A DNA stretch of 64,000 nt from positions 1 to 64,000 of the forward strand of contig ONAD01000012.1 in assembly GCA_900315735.1 (NCBI GenBank), written 5' to 3'. Below the pieces are notes generated by a model. That model saw only the letters and a list, made by a program, of their open reading frames with translations, made no database searches and was not told the DNA's origin. Made by a program: the position numbers and the translations under genes. Of this stretch, positions 16,579 through 26,304 are shown piece after piece (within the stretch, counting starts at the first letter, position 1; every line of letters starts with the position of its first letter). This stretch comes from an uncultured Lachnospiraceae bacterium. GTDB taxonomy: Bacteria > Bacillota > Clostridia > Lachnospirales > Lachnospiraceae.

Positions 16579-17457
16579 TTATCTGCCCTCTAATCTTCCA
16601 TACTGCACATAATGTTCGTAATACCCCTTCCAGTCATTTCCGAATGCCTGCTGCAGATCCGCATACTTATTACGATAGACAGCTACATCAAAGGCTGCGT
16701 TTCCTCTTCTTCCCTCTGCCATTCCACAGTTTACGAAATGTGCAAGAACTGCTCTGTCGTCATTTCCAAAGGCTGCTCTTATATCCGGATAAAGATTGAT
16801 ATAATAATTATAATCGTATACAGAAGAATAATCTACCTCATTATATACCGTCAGTGGATTCTGTAGTTCGGTTACTCCTGATGCCACACGTTTCTCTGCC
16901 TGACCGGCATAGATATAATGCAGATAGTACTGTCTCAAATCCATTCCAAAAGCTGCCCTAAGATCAGAATACGCATTCCGATAAGAATTTATATCAAATG
17001 CCTCATTACCCCGTCGTCCTTCGCTCATTCCATAATTTACAAAGTGAGCAAGAACTGCCATATCATCATCTCCAAAGGCTGCCCTGATATCCGGATATTT
17101 ATTTACATAATAATTATAATTATAGACTGATGCATAGTCCACTCCGTTATAAACCGTTATTGCATCAAAGTTGTTAACCGGTCCGGATGCAATTCTGTGT
17201 TCACTCTGTCCGGAATATATATAGTGAAGATAATATAATTTGAGGTCATTCCCAAAAGCCATTCGAAGATCCTTGTACCGGCGTTTATAAGAATTTACAT
17301 CAAAATATACAATTCCCTGCCGTCCTTCCTTCATTCCATAATTCAGAAAATGAGAAAGCAGACTGTCTGAACTTCCGCCACATACGGCTGCCACATCCGG
17401 ATTATGTAACATATAATAATCCGGGTTGTATACTGCCTCATAGTTCACTCCCTGATA
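16579..17457 (-). repeat. three tandem 306-bp coding repeats
   Basis: Units start at 17457, 17151 and 16845 on the minus strand; the first two are exactly 306 bp. They carry the same two-part pattern as the repeats at 250-1440 (Y-N-G-V-D-Y, YPDIRAAFG, HFVNYGM-x-EGRRG, YKDLRMAFGNDLK, HYIYSG). Stretches such as YKDLRMAFGNDL occur in both proteins. Confidence 0.9.
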
Positions 17458-18144
17458 CCAGGTGGAATAGGTAGAATAATTCCGCATTCTTGCAATATAA
17501 TCATTAACAATACTGTTTCCGTAGCCCCATGCAGTTGCCCAGCCGATTCCCGTTGGATTCTCATGTTTGCCAAGCCACTCCACATATGGTGCACTGCCTT
17601 TATTTACAAGGCTGTAACGCGGGTCTACGACTTCCTGATTCAATGGTTCCGATGTCGCATATGCTTTTAAATGCTGCACCTGGGCACGGATTCCCATACG
17701 AACGGTTGGAAAGCTGTTGCCCGGATTGCCATTACCGGTAGCACCAAGTCCTGCAAAGTTAAACTGTTCAATATGAACATCTCCTCTGTAACGGAGAAAT
17801 CCTGTTTCCTTCATTGCCTGTGCGAATGCCACCTCGGCACGGACGCCCTCTGCATTACATTCTTCCATATACATCATGCAGAATACATAAATATTTGGTG
17901 CATCCGTATTGGCGTAAAATGCCGGATAAGCCTGATTTGCCTGATAATAATTAATCATCTGTCCAATGGTAACCGTTGTCGGTCCCATAATACTGTATCC
18001 ACCGTCATAATATGTATTTATCGTCGCTACTACGCTCTGCGGCTCTTTTTCCGCCGCCTGCACGGTATTTACCGGCAGCGCCATGGCACATAACAGTACT
18101 GCTGTCCACAAATTTCGAAATACTTTCTGTAACTTTCTCTTCAT
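16579..18144 (-). CDS. secreted glucosaminidase with C-terminal YPD/EGR repeats
   Basis: The 521-residue protein has a signal peptide (MKRKLQKVFRN... ending near VQAAEKE) and a Glucosaminidase domain of the LytG/GH73 type at about 35-225, with the likely catalytic Glu in VAFAQAMKETGFLRY. Residues from about 230 are three units of 102 residues matching those of the transglutaminase-like protein at 250-2502. It probably cuts N-acetylglucosaminyl bonds in peptidoglycan near the sites of glycan attachment or export. The start lies only 6 nt after the stop of the upstream GT gene, so it is in the same operon. Confidence 0.88.
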   Translation of the reverse strand: MKRKLQKVFRNLWTAVLLCAMALPVNTVQAAEKEPQSVVATINTYYDGGYSIMGPTTVTIGQMINYYQANQAYPAFYANTDAPNIYVFCMMYMEECNAEGVRAEVAFAQAMKETGFLRYRGDVHIEQFNFAGLGATGNGNPGNSFPTVRMGIRAQVQHLKAYATSEPLNQEVVDPRYSLVNKGSAPYVEWLGKHENPTGIGWATAWGYGNSIVNDYIARMRNYSTYSTWYQGVNYEAVYNPDYYMLHNPDVAAVCGGSSDSLLSHFLNYGMKEGRQGIVYFDVNSYKRRYKDLRMAFGNDLKLYYLHYIYSGQSEHRIASGPVNNFDAITVYNGVDYASVYNYNYYVNKYPDIRAAFGDDDMAVLAHFVNYGMSEGRRGNEAFDINSYRNAYSDLRAAFGMDLRQYYLHYIYAGQAEKRVASGVTELQNPLTVYNEVDYSSVYDYNYYINLYPDIRAAFGNDDRAVLAHFVNCGMAEGRRGNAAFDVAVYRNKYADLQQAFGNDWKGYYEHYVQYGRLEGR

Positions 18145-18150
18145 TGTTTT

Positions 18151-21100
18151 CTACGCTTCCTCTTGTAACTCTGATTCACTCAACTGCTGATAATATACTT
18201 TTCCATTGTGCAGATTCCTCTTAACAATGAAAATGGCTGCATCCTTTCCTACATTTGGAATCTCTGCTGCAAATCCACACAGATAAATATTTTTGTAGTG
18301 CGGCATGGATAACGCTACATCATAGCGTTCCTTTGCCTGTGTGGAACATACTCTTGCCCTGTCACCTTCTACAACCAGAATCTGCGTCTCACAATTAATA
18401 TTATCTGCATGTTCTAATACTGCCCAGCCTTTGATACCAAAAAGCTCTTCGGTACGCTTTACGCCATCGATTCTGTGCAGTATCTGTTTTGGTTTCCATC
18501 CTGCACGTTCTTCCGATGCAATATCACGTACCACAGTTCCTTTTAATTCCTGTCTGCCGCTCATGACATCCAGCCATCTTATAAAGACTTCTTTTTGATA
18601 TTTCTGCATAATACCAATGGTATATGCATGAAGATTCATCGCAATCTGGTTTCGGTCTACCCGGCAGCGGAAGCCTGCCAGATAATTGGTGCTTCCCAAC
18701 GACTGTGCCACATCCTCACGGAATACTTTTTCCATCTTACACTGATAGATTTTTCCCTGCTCGGAGCGAAGCAGCAGATAACGTTCTGACGCATTATCTC
18801 TCTCTGCGTCTTCTCCCCGACACCAGCCTTCAATGGCAAAATCTTTATCATCTGTTATTTTATCAATGCAGACATTGAAATCACTTTTTACTTTTTTCGG
18901 ATAATGCTTCATCCACTCACAGATGGCATATTCCTGTTCTTCCTCTTCTACATTGATGCTGAAATCCACTTTGTTCTGGGTTAAATTATCATTGTAGAAC
19001 GGGTCTTTTCCTTTCAGCTTCGGATGCTTCGCATATAAGCGTTCTCTCTCTTTCAGCAATCTCTGCTGCTTTTTCTCATCCACATCATCAGAGCCACGGC
19101 TGATAGATTCATAATGATACATTGGAACATCATTCCGCACGCTGTTGTAATAGCCCTTTTCGTACAATTTAAAGCAGAAATCTACATCATTGTAAGCAAC
19201 GGTCAGTTCTTCATCCAAACCGCCTACTTCTTCATATTTGCTCTTCTTCACCATCAGACATGCTGCTGTTACTGCAAGCCAGTTATAATTCACACGGTTT
19301 CTGCCAAAATAATAGATATTGGAATCCGAAAATCCGATTTCACTGTGAGACGGTCCTATCTTAAGATTTGCAATTCCAATATGCTGGATAATGTCGGTCT
19401 CCGGATATAACAATTTCGCACCGACTGCTCCGGTATAATCAAGGGATGCCTGTCCCAGCAGAAGAGACAGCCACTCTGCACGATATACTTTAATATCATC
19501 ATTTAAAAGCAGAACATATTCTCCATCCGATGCTTTCACTCCCAGATTGCACATCTTCGAGAAATTAAAATTCATCGGCTCATAAATATAAGCTGCCTTC
19601 TGTTCCTCCAAGTAGCTCTCTATCTGTGCTTTATTCTCTTCGTTACTTCCATTGTCCACTACAATAATTTCATAATTTTCATAAATGGTGCACTGCTTTA
19701 TGGAATCAATACACTGCTTTAATATTTTGAAATTATCCTTGGACGGAATGACAATACTGACCTTCGGATTACCCTCTGCTTCATAGCAGACTCTGTACTG
19801 ATACATGTCACTGACGAATTCCACGGTTCCCTTTAATCCGCGTCTTTCCAGCGTTTCTTCTTTCAGGCGCTTCATCGCTTCCAGTGCATATGGCTTTGCC
19901 TCCATTTTTGCTGCAATGGATTCTGCCCGTTCACGCCAGTGATATAATACTTTCTTCACATGGCCAATCCGTTTGTAATCCGTCAGTTCTGTAAAGCGCA
20001 GGGTAAAATCATAATCCTGTGCTCCATTATATTCTGTACGCAGTCCACCGGTCTTGCGCACCAATGCGGTACGGTATATTGCAAGATGGTTGGTATACAT
20101 AATCGAAAAGAAGGTATCCGGTGACCAGTCCGGCTTGAAGAACGGAGAATGTCTTCTGGTTCCATCCTCTGTCAGCTTGTCCTCATCACTGTAAATGAAA
20201 TCCAGCTCCGGATTTTCGTTGATTAATGCCACCATTTCTTCTAACGTATTTAATTCTATTACATCATCACAGTCCATAAATGCGATGTATTCACCACTTG
20301 CTTTTGCAATTCCATCATTTGTTGCTTTGGAAATATTTCCATTCTCTGTACGATAGATGACATGAACTCCCGGTGTGGCTTCATAGCTGCGCAGCACTTC
20401 ACGCACGGACTCCCAGGATGAGAAATCATCCACCAGCCATAATTCCCAGTTCTTATAAGTCTGTCCGATAATGGAATCGATACAGGCTGTCAGCATGTCA
20501 TCCGGCACATTATATACCGGCACTACAAATGAAATGAGCGGATTTTGCTCAAAGGTTCTTCCTGTAACGATATTGGTCTCATTCTCTTTGATAAAGCGCT
20601 GGTATGAATCTTTATTTTTGTGCTTTCTTTCTTCTTCCAGGAAATCAGCCGTAACTTTTCCATACTTCTTTAAATCTTTTTCATAAAGACTTTCTTTTGC
20701 CTGTTCTGCATCATCCGTTTCCTCATCCTTATAATTCAGATGACGGTCCTGCGCAATCTGCTTTTTTAACTTTTCATCGATGTCCGGTCTCTTGAACAAG
20801 CCCTCCGCCCAGTATATTTCAATCTGTGGATTTTCTTTATATGAAGCTTCATCCAGTTTTGCGATATATTTTATAATTGCTTTCTGGTTGGCAAATCCAT
20901 CCACATTGGCGATATTTCCTATTGTAACTGCTTCCTTTTCTGTCGGCTCATGAATCAAACGTAAAATAGCGGTCACAGCATGTTCCTGTTTCACCCGAAT
21001 CTTATATTTTTCCACAAAGTCAATAGAACGTTCCACAAAAGCAATAATACCCTGGCTGATTGCCTCTTTATATGCAGTTTCTTCCGGTATATCCTCTAAT

Positions 21101-22593
21101 ACTGCCGCTCCATTTTCATATTTATAAACAGAGTTCATCGGTGCACCAAAGAATAATTCCATAATGACAATGGAATCCTTCACTTTATTCTGCAGATTAT
21201 AATTTTCATCATAGTTAAATAGATAGGTTTCAAATTTTCTTCCGTTTAACTGGCGTTTACTTTTCTCTGTATTTAAAATTCCGGTATAGAAGAATTTATT
21301 TTTCTTCTGATAATCGACACATTCTAAGAAACGATCCAGAAGATACTGTGAGGAACCGTTCCAGCCACAGTCAAATACAATGCTGTCTACATCCAAGAAA
21401 CCTTTTTCCTTAAAATACTGGTATGCTTCCTGTCTCTCTTCTTCACATTTTTTCAAGAAGGCCGTCTCATTTAATGTATACAACTTCTTTACCTGTTCCA
21501 TTTCTTCCCGTGTATGAACAATTTCATCTACACTTTTAAAGCCAGCTTCCTTTATGCTGTCCTGACAAATTTCAAGCACTCCAAGATATTCTAACACTTC
21601 TTTTATGGTCTGTCCTAATGTAAATGGAGGAAGAATCTGCATGGTTTCTTCGTCTAATTTACTGATTCCAGCCAATAACAAGGCTCTGCGGGAAGTCATC
21701 AGATATTCTGTCTTCTCATCGGTATATTTTCCAAACAACTGATAGAGATTATAACCGTCTCTTGCAAGGAAAAATATCTTCTCATATTTTTCCCTTTTCA
21801 GGCAGCTCTTTAGCCAGGTAAATAAACCGAGATAAAGCGGTCCGCCCACTTCTGCGCCTAAATTTTTCCAGAATTCATAATGCTCCTTGTGAATACAGTT
21901 CTTTACTCCTTCATCGATGCTGAACGGAAGCATGTTTTTATTATCTGCTTTTTCCTGTGGATAATGATAGGTCTGAAATCCCGCTTTCTGGGCATTTACC
22001 ACATCAGATTCCCAGTTGTCACCGATATGTATGATTTTCCATGCAGGAACTCCTTCTTCCTTCTGCACCTGCTCGTACAAATCTCCGCGGAATTTTGTAT
22101 GCATCTCATCTGCAGAATCATAGATTTTATCCATTTCATATCCGCATTTTTTCAATACTTTTTCTAAGAAATCCTTCTTTAAATACATATCACTTGTTGC
22201 TATCACACGCTTGCCTGCTGCTTTAGCAAACTCATAAATTTCTTTCATTTCCGGATTTGCAACCAGTGAATCATATTCCATTTCAAGCTCTGTCTGCTTT
22301 ACTTTCTCCCAATCCATCTCAAGCCCGGAATGTGTCTTTATATAATCATAAATCTGATCCATAACCGCATGAGGCTGGTTCCATTTTTCTTCTGCTTCCA
22401 TACTTGCCTGCCGCTGCATTTCCTGACGGATATGCTCATAATCCTTAATGCCGCAGACATCTCCAACCAGCTTAAATATGGTTTCCGGTGTATTTACAAT
22501 TCGTAAAATCAGCGTATCAAACACATCAAACGATACCACATCTGCCTGTTCTATTTTTTTCTTTAATTCTTCAAAGCTTTCTCTATTACTCAT
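18151..22593 (-). CDS. HAD-like domain fused to two GT2 glycosyltransferase domains
   Basis: This 1480-residue protein starts with a HAD-like phosphatase fold (VVSFDVFDTLI with the D-x-F-D pair, ATSDMYL, HIGDNWESD). A linked domain at about 230-640 contains IFFLARDGYNLYQL, often seen after such HAD domains. The first GT2 domain is at about 680-910 (FVVPVYNVPDDML, DCDD) and the second at about 940-1190 (VSIVIPSKDNF, LLNDDI). About 250 residues of unassigned sequence follow. No membrane segment is evident. Tandem GT2 domains suggest a polymerase building a two-linkage repeat for the ABC exporter encoded upstream. Which GT domain makes which bond, and what the HAD-like part does, is unknown. Confidence 0.8.
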   Translation of the reverse strand: MSNRESFEELKKKIEQADVVSFDVFDTLILRIVNTPETIFKLVGDVCGIKDYEHIRQEMQRQASMEAEEKWNQPHAVMDQIYDYIKTHSGLEMDWEKVKQTELEMEYDSLVANPEMKEIYEFAKAAGKRVIATSDMYLKKDFLEKVLKKCGYEMDKIYDSADEMHTKFRGDLYEQVQKEEGVPAWKIIHIGDNWESDVVNAQKAGFQTYHYPQEKADNKNMLPFSIDEGVKNCIHKEHYEFWKNLGAEVGGPLYLGLFTWLKSCLKREKYEKIFFLARDGYNLYQLFGKYTDEKTEYLMTSRRALLLAGISKLDEETMQILPPFTLGQTIKEVLEYLGVLEICQDSIKEAGFKSVDEIVHTREEMEQVKKLYTLNETAFLKKCEEERQEAYQYFKEKGFLDVDSIVFDCGWNGSSQYLLDRFLECVDYQKKNKFFYTGILNTEKSKRQLNGRKFETYLFNYDENYNLQNKVKDSIVIMELFFGAPMNSVYKYENGAAVLEDIPEETAYKEAISQGIIAFVERSIDFVEKYKIRVKQEHAVTAILRLIHEPTEKEAVTIGNIANVDGFANQKAIIKYIAKLDEASYKENPQIEIYWAEGLFKRPDIDEKLKKQIAQDRHLNYKDEETDDAEQAKESLYEKDLKKYGKVTADFLEEERKHKNKDSYQRFIKENETNIVTGRTFEQNPLISFVVPVYNVPDDMLTACIDSIIGQTYKNWELWLVDDFSSWESVREVLRSYEATPGVHVIYRTENGNISKATNDGIAKASGEYIAFMDCDDVIELNTLEEMVALINENPELDFIYSDEDKLTEDGTRRHSPFFKPDWSPDTFFSIMYTNHLAIYRTALVRKTGGLRTEYNGAQDYDFTLRFTELTDYKRIGHVKKVLYHWRERAESIAAKMEAKPYALEAMKRLKEETLERRGLKGTVEFVSDMYQYRVCYEAEGNPKVSIVIPSKDNFKILKQCIDSIKQCTIYENYEIIVVDNGSNEENKAQIESYLEEQKAAYIYEPMNFNFSKMCNLGVKASDGEYVLLLNDDIKVYRAEWLSLLLGQASLDYTGAVGAKLLYPETDIIQHIGIANLKIGPSHSEIGFSDSNIYYFGRNRVNYNWLAVTAACLMVKKSKYEEVGGLDEELTVAYNDVDFCFKLYEKGYYNSVRNDVPMYHYESISRGSDDVDEKKQQRLLKERERLYAKHPKLKGKDPFYNDNLTQNKVDFSINVEEEEQEYAICEWMKHYPKKVKSDFNVCIDKITDDKDFAIEGWCRGEDAERDNASERYLLLRSEQGKIYQCKMEKVFREDVAQSLGSTNYLAGFRCRVDRNQIAMNLHAYTIGIMQKYQKEVFIRWLDVMSGRQELKGTVVRDIASEERAGWKPKQILHRIDGVKRTEELFGIKGWAVLEHADNINCETQILVVEGDRARVCSTQAKERYDVALSMPHYKNIYLCGFAAEIPNVGKDAAIFIVKRNLHNGKVYYQQLSESELQEEA

Positions 22594-22612
22594 AGTTGTT
22601 CTCCATTAGCTA

Positions 22613-24031
22613 TTACCGATTTCTATGTAATATCCTGTTTTTCCAATTGCGTAATTTATTTTTGAATCTGTACCAAAGTCCATTCTTATGATACATCAGT
22701 TCATCTTCCCTTATCATAATCAGTTTACGCATTTCATCTATCTGCCTGCTCTGTTCTTCCAGCCGGATTATGCCCTGTTTCTGTTTCTCTTCATATTGTG
22801 CAATCTGCTCATTCAGCTCTTCGATTTCATTTTTCCGCTCTTCTGCAGTCTTTTTCACTTTCCCATAATCATAGAACTTGGTCACATCGGAAAGTTCTGT
22901 GATAAGTGCTGTATATGCTGCCACCATACATTTTATCTCAAGATAAGAAATTCCCCGTTCTATTTCAAAGAGAATCTGTGGATCTTCCTCTTCAAAGAGA
23001 ATACTCTGCTTAGAAAGCCACCGTCCGTTGCACCACTTGACTGCAGTTTTCTTTCCATTGGAATCCTGTATGGATTCTATATAGACAACGCATTTTCCCA
23101 TACTTGGGTCAAAGCGCACTTCTTTCTCATTTTCGCTGACAGGAATACGGATTTCTTTCATCTCCACTTCATCCGTATGCGGGATAAAATAGGAATTCTG
23201 TTCTGAAAATCCTTTTCCACTGTTATAATAAACCTGCATCCTATCCTTTACTTCTGTCTCCGGATGCAAGACCTCGCTAAATGGAATTGCTTTTGTTCCA
23301 AGATACTCTGTCATATCCCGGACCGGAATCTTTCCACCAATGACATACCTCTGGAAATTTGCTTCCATCTTCCGGAATTTTTCTTCCTCTTCTTCCGTAA
23401 TCGAAACTAATTCCATTAACTCCTGCCAGGTAAACAACTGGCTGACATTCTGTTTTAAAAACCAGTAAAGAATACTTCTGTATATTACAAATTTCTCCGG
23501 AATAAGAAATGCAAAGCTCCACTCATAATCAATTACTTTCCAGCTTTCGGCATCTATCATAACATTTTCAAATATCAAATCGATATCTGTTATTTCCGCA
23601 GCAGAACTCTGCTCTTTTTCAAATGTTACATCTCCGAAAACTTTTCTAAATTCCTCTGTTACATGAAAGATTGCTTTTGGTTCTATTGATGTTATCCGGT
23701 TGCAATAATCCCGTACCAGTTCTTCTATTCTGTCTTTTTCACCCTGTTCAATGTAGTTTTCTAATATTGCAGATAACGCAGTTCCCTTCACAAACTCAAA
23801 CTCTGCAGCCTGTGCTTCCATCTGACAGGCTGCAACACCGAAAACATTCTGATACTGCCTCTTAAGTTTCAGATAGTTTTCATAAACGCCCTGCACATGA
23901 TGGATTCCCTCTTTTTCCACCGGACGTTTGCGGATGCTTTTCTCTCCATTTTCATTCTTCAGTATTTCCGTACATATTGCAAATTCATCTGCACGATCAT
24001 TTGAATATTTTGCGAATACTACTGTTTTCAT
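22613..24031 (-). CDS. kinase-like protein with coiled coil and basic tail (WbdD kinase-half-like)
   Basis: This 472-residue protein contains a kinase-like catalytic region: DIDLIFENVMID aligns with H-x-D-L-x-x-x-N-V-L (D151 and N156 kept, the first His replaced by Asp), and VIDYEW supplies a DFG-like Asp (D168). After an unassigned region, about 393-449 form a clear heptad-rich coiled coil (EERKNEIEELNEQIAQYEEK). The last 23 residues are basic and aromatic and look like a membrane-binding helix. It follows a methyltransferase gene by 1 nt. Methyltransferase, kinase, coiled coil and amphipathic tail is the domain order of WbdD, the O-antigen chain terminator and molecular ruler. Function is inferred from this layout, not from clear overall similarity. 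Confidence 0.6.
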   Translation of the reverse strand: MKTVVFAKYSNDRADEFAICTEILKNENGEKSIRKRPVEKEGIHHVQGVYENYLKLKRQYQNVFGVAACQMEAQAAEFEFVKGTALSAILENYIEQGEKDRIEELVRDYCNRITSIEPKAIFHVTEEFRKVFGDVTFEKEQSSAAEITDIDLIFENVMIDAESWKVIDYEWSFAFLIPEKFVIYRSILYWFLKQNVSQLFTWQELMELVSITEEEEEKFRKMEANFQRYVIGGKIPVRDMTEYLGTKAIPFSEVLHPETEVKDRMQVYYNSGKGFSEQNSYFIPHTDEVEMKEIRIPVSENEKEVRFDPSMGKCVVYIESIQDSNGKKTAVKWCNGRWLSKQSILFEEEDPQILFEIERGISYLEIKCMVAAYTALITELSDVTKFYDYGKVKKTAEERKNEIEELNEQIAQYEEKQKQGIIRLEEQSRQIDEMRKLIMIREDELMYHKNGLWYRFKNKLRNWKNRILHRNR

Positions 24032-24032
24032 G

Positions 24033-24956
24033 CTACTGCTCCTTTTTGATAGTTACCATAAACGAATTTGAAAATTCTGAAAATAGCCCTTCTTTGATTA
24101 CCGTTCCGAATGCCTTTTCTTCATCAAACATAACATAGCGATCCCGGTCAAAATTACGGATATTCATCGTAAGTTCATCTGTTTTCGGAAGATATTCATC
24201 GGAATAAATCGCCATTGGAAATTTATAATCCGGATATGGATAATAGAATTTCCAGGAAATTCCCTCTATTCCCTTCAGTTCCTCTTCCAGCTCTTTCTTC
24301 GAAAATGTACGGACATTATCTTTCCCCGGATAATCTTCAATCCCCCGGTAATATCCGCCATAATAATCATCCTGGCAGCCTGCCCAATACTTCATTCCCA
24401 TTTTATTTTCTGTAGCAAGAAGCAGTTCTCCACCGGTTTTCAAATGTTTTAACAGTTCCAGAAGAAAGGTTCTATATGCGTCTTCTGAATTTTCATAATA
24501 GGACCTGGCATATTTCCATTCTCCAATCAGCGTAATGTAATCATAGCTGCCGAGTTTATCTTCTACTTCCGGATAATTTCCCAGGATTATTCTGACATTA
24601 TCTTTTTCAGCGTTCCATGCTGCATTCATTTTGGCTCTCGTTTCCGATGTTTCCACGCAGGTAACATGCGCTGCCTTTTGTGCCAGTGCATCCGTAAGCA
24701 CTCCTGTATCCGCACCCACTGCAAGCACTTCTGCCTGTCCGGAAAACGGATACCATTCTATGATATTCTTGCGGAGTTCCGACAAATAGAACAAATAATT
24801 ATAGCTCTTACGTTCTTTTATCACTTCCTGCAGGCTGTCTTTCCCATAATGTTTTATGTCCTCTAACATCATTTTATCCGGAACCGCTTCCCCAAACACA
24901 GGCTCTGCCTGATATCTGCTTCTGTCAATTTGAACTTTCCCACAATTTTCTGTCAT
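24033..24956 (-). CDS. SAM-dependent methyltransferase
   Basis: The 307-residue class I methyltransferase has VLAVGADTGVLTDALA near residues 75-90 as the SAM-binding loop, THVTCVETSE-like motif II (HVTCVETSE) and YDYITLIGEW. The aromatic region AGCQDDYYGGYYRGIEDY may shape the acceptor site. It sits directly between Wzt and the kinase-like coiled-coil gene, which fits methylation of the growing end of the exported glycan. Methylation of a free sugar nucleotide is another option. Confidence 0.75.
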   Translation of the reverse strand: MTENCGKVQIDRSRYQAEPVFGEAVPDKMMLEDIKHYGKDSLQEVIKERKSYNYLFYLSELRKNIIEWYPFSGQAEVLAVGADTGVLTDALAQKAAHVTCVETSETRAKMNAAWNAEKDNVRIILGNYPEVEDKLGSYDYITLIGEWKYARSYYENSEDAYRTFLLELLKHLKTGGELLLATENKMGMKYWAGCQDDYYGGYYRGIEDYPGKDNVRTFSKKELEEELKGIEGISWKFYYPYPDYKFPMAIYSDEYLPKTDELTMNIRNFDRDRYVMFDEEKAFGTVIKEGLFSEFSNSFMVTIKKEQ

Positions 24957-24980
24957 TTCCGCCGTCTTTCCTTTATCTTT

Positions 24981-26291
24981 TTACTCTTCTATCTTCTCCA
25001 CTGTCGTAACAGAATTCATATCATAAAAACCTACGGTATTCTTATCTGAAACCACCGTCACATTGCATACATCATATAATCTGTGATATACCTGGAACTC
25101 ACCGTCACGATATCCGGTACAGCTCATAGACAATAAGTATTCCCCTCCCTGCAGGAACATATCCTGCTCAAAGGTTGCAACATAAGTCTCCCCCTCTTTT
25201 GCCAGTGGAACATCCTTCTTCTCATACATGGTATTGGTTCCGGTTATTGCCACACCCTGTATATTTTTAAAGGTATAGGTAAATATCGGATCATGAACAT
25301 CCTGTTTAAATTTTACTTTGGATTTCAGCCGGAATCGTGTTCCTTTTACAATTGCATTGGTATAATTACCATTCTCATCTATTATGGCAAAGTCTTCAAT
25401 TTCAGCGGCACCATTGCCATATTCATCCACATCCGGATTCAGATTGTAATGTTTCTTCCACTGTCCTTCGCAGGCAGCCTCTTTGATTTCCTTTTCATCA
25501 TCTTCTTCCAAGGAGCTCATGTCCATCTGGTGTGCTGCGATTTCCTCTGCCTTATCCTGATTGACCATGATTCGCTTATACATGCTTACCATTTCTTTTG
25601 GTGTACCCTCTGCCAGCTTCTTTCCTCTGTTTAAAAGTACAACACGGTCACAGTATTTGCTGATACTGCCCAGATCATGGCTGACAAAAAGGATGGTTTT
25701 TCCCATTTTCTTAAAATCTTCAAATTTCTTGTAGCATTTTGCCTGAAAGAATACATCTCCTACCGACAACGCCTCATCGACAATCAGGATTTCCGGGTCA
25801 ATATTAATCGCTACCGCAAATGCCAGCCTCACAAACATACCACTGGAATATGCCTTGACCGGCTGATGCACAAAATCACCGATATCTGCAAAATCAAGAA
25901 TATCCTGCATCTTTGCATCAATCTCTTCCCTGGAAAAACCAATCATGGTTCCATTAAGGTAGATATTCTCAATTCCGGTATATTCCATATTGAAGCCTGC
26001 GCCCAGCTCCAACAGTGCAGAAATTCTTCCATCAATCTCTACATGACCACCGGATGGATTCAAGACTCCGGTAATAATCTTAAGAATCGTAGATTTTCCG
26101 GAACCGTTGGTTCCGATTATGCCAACGGTTTCTCCTCTTTTTACATCAAAAGAAACATTATGCAGTGCATAATGTTCCTTATATAATTTCTTTCGTGTCA
26201 ATCCTAACGATTCCTTCAGTCTGTCTGAAGGTTTATCGTAAAGCTTATATAATTTACTTACATCATCTACTCTAATTGCTACTTCGCTCAT
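24981..26291 (-). CDS. wzt: ABC polysaccharide exporter ATPase with C-terminal Wzt-like domain
   Basis: The first about 245 residues of the 436-residue protein are an ABC ATPase of the Wzt/TagH branch: GTNGSGKST (60-68), YSSGM as the signature, ILIVDEALSVGD as Walker B, and the SHD switch. A spacer then leads to a C-terminal domain at about 290-425 with VYHRLYDVCNVTVV, resembling the Wzt C-terminal carbohydrate-binding beta-sandwich. Wzt proteins with this domain recognise the capped end of the chain before export. It pairs with the permease gene 13 nt upstream and precedes the putative capping genes. Confidence 0.92.
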   Translation of the reverse strand: MSEVAIRVDDVSKLYKLYDKPSDRLKESLGLTRKKLYKEHYALHNVSFDVKRGETVGIIGTNGSGKSTILKIITGVLNPSGGHVEIDGRISALLELGAGFNMEYTGIENIYLNGTMIGFSREEIDAKMQDILDFADIGDFVHQPVKAYSSGMFVRLAFAVAINIDPEILIVDEALSVGDVFFQAKCYKKFEDFKKMGKTILFVSHDLGSISKYCDRVVLLNRGKKLAEGTPKEMVSMYKRIMVNQDKAEEIAAHQMDMSSLEEDDEKEIKEAACEGQWKKHYNLNPDVDEYGNGAAEIEDFAIIDENGNYTNAIVKGTRFRLKSKVKFKQDVHDPIFTYTFKNIQGVAITGTNTMYEKKDVPLAKEGETYVATFEQDMFLQGGEYLLSMSCTGYRDGEFQVYHRLYDVCNVTVVSDKNTVGFYDMNSVTTVEKIEE

Positions 26292-26304
26292 ATCCTATGC
26301 CTTC

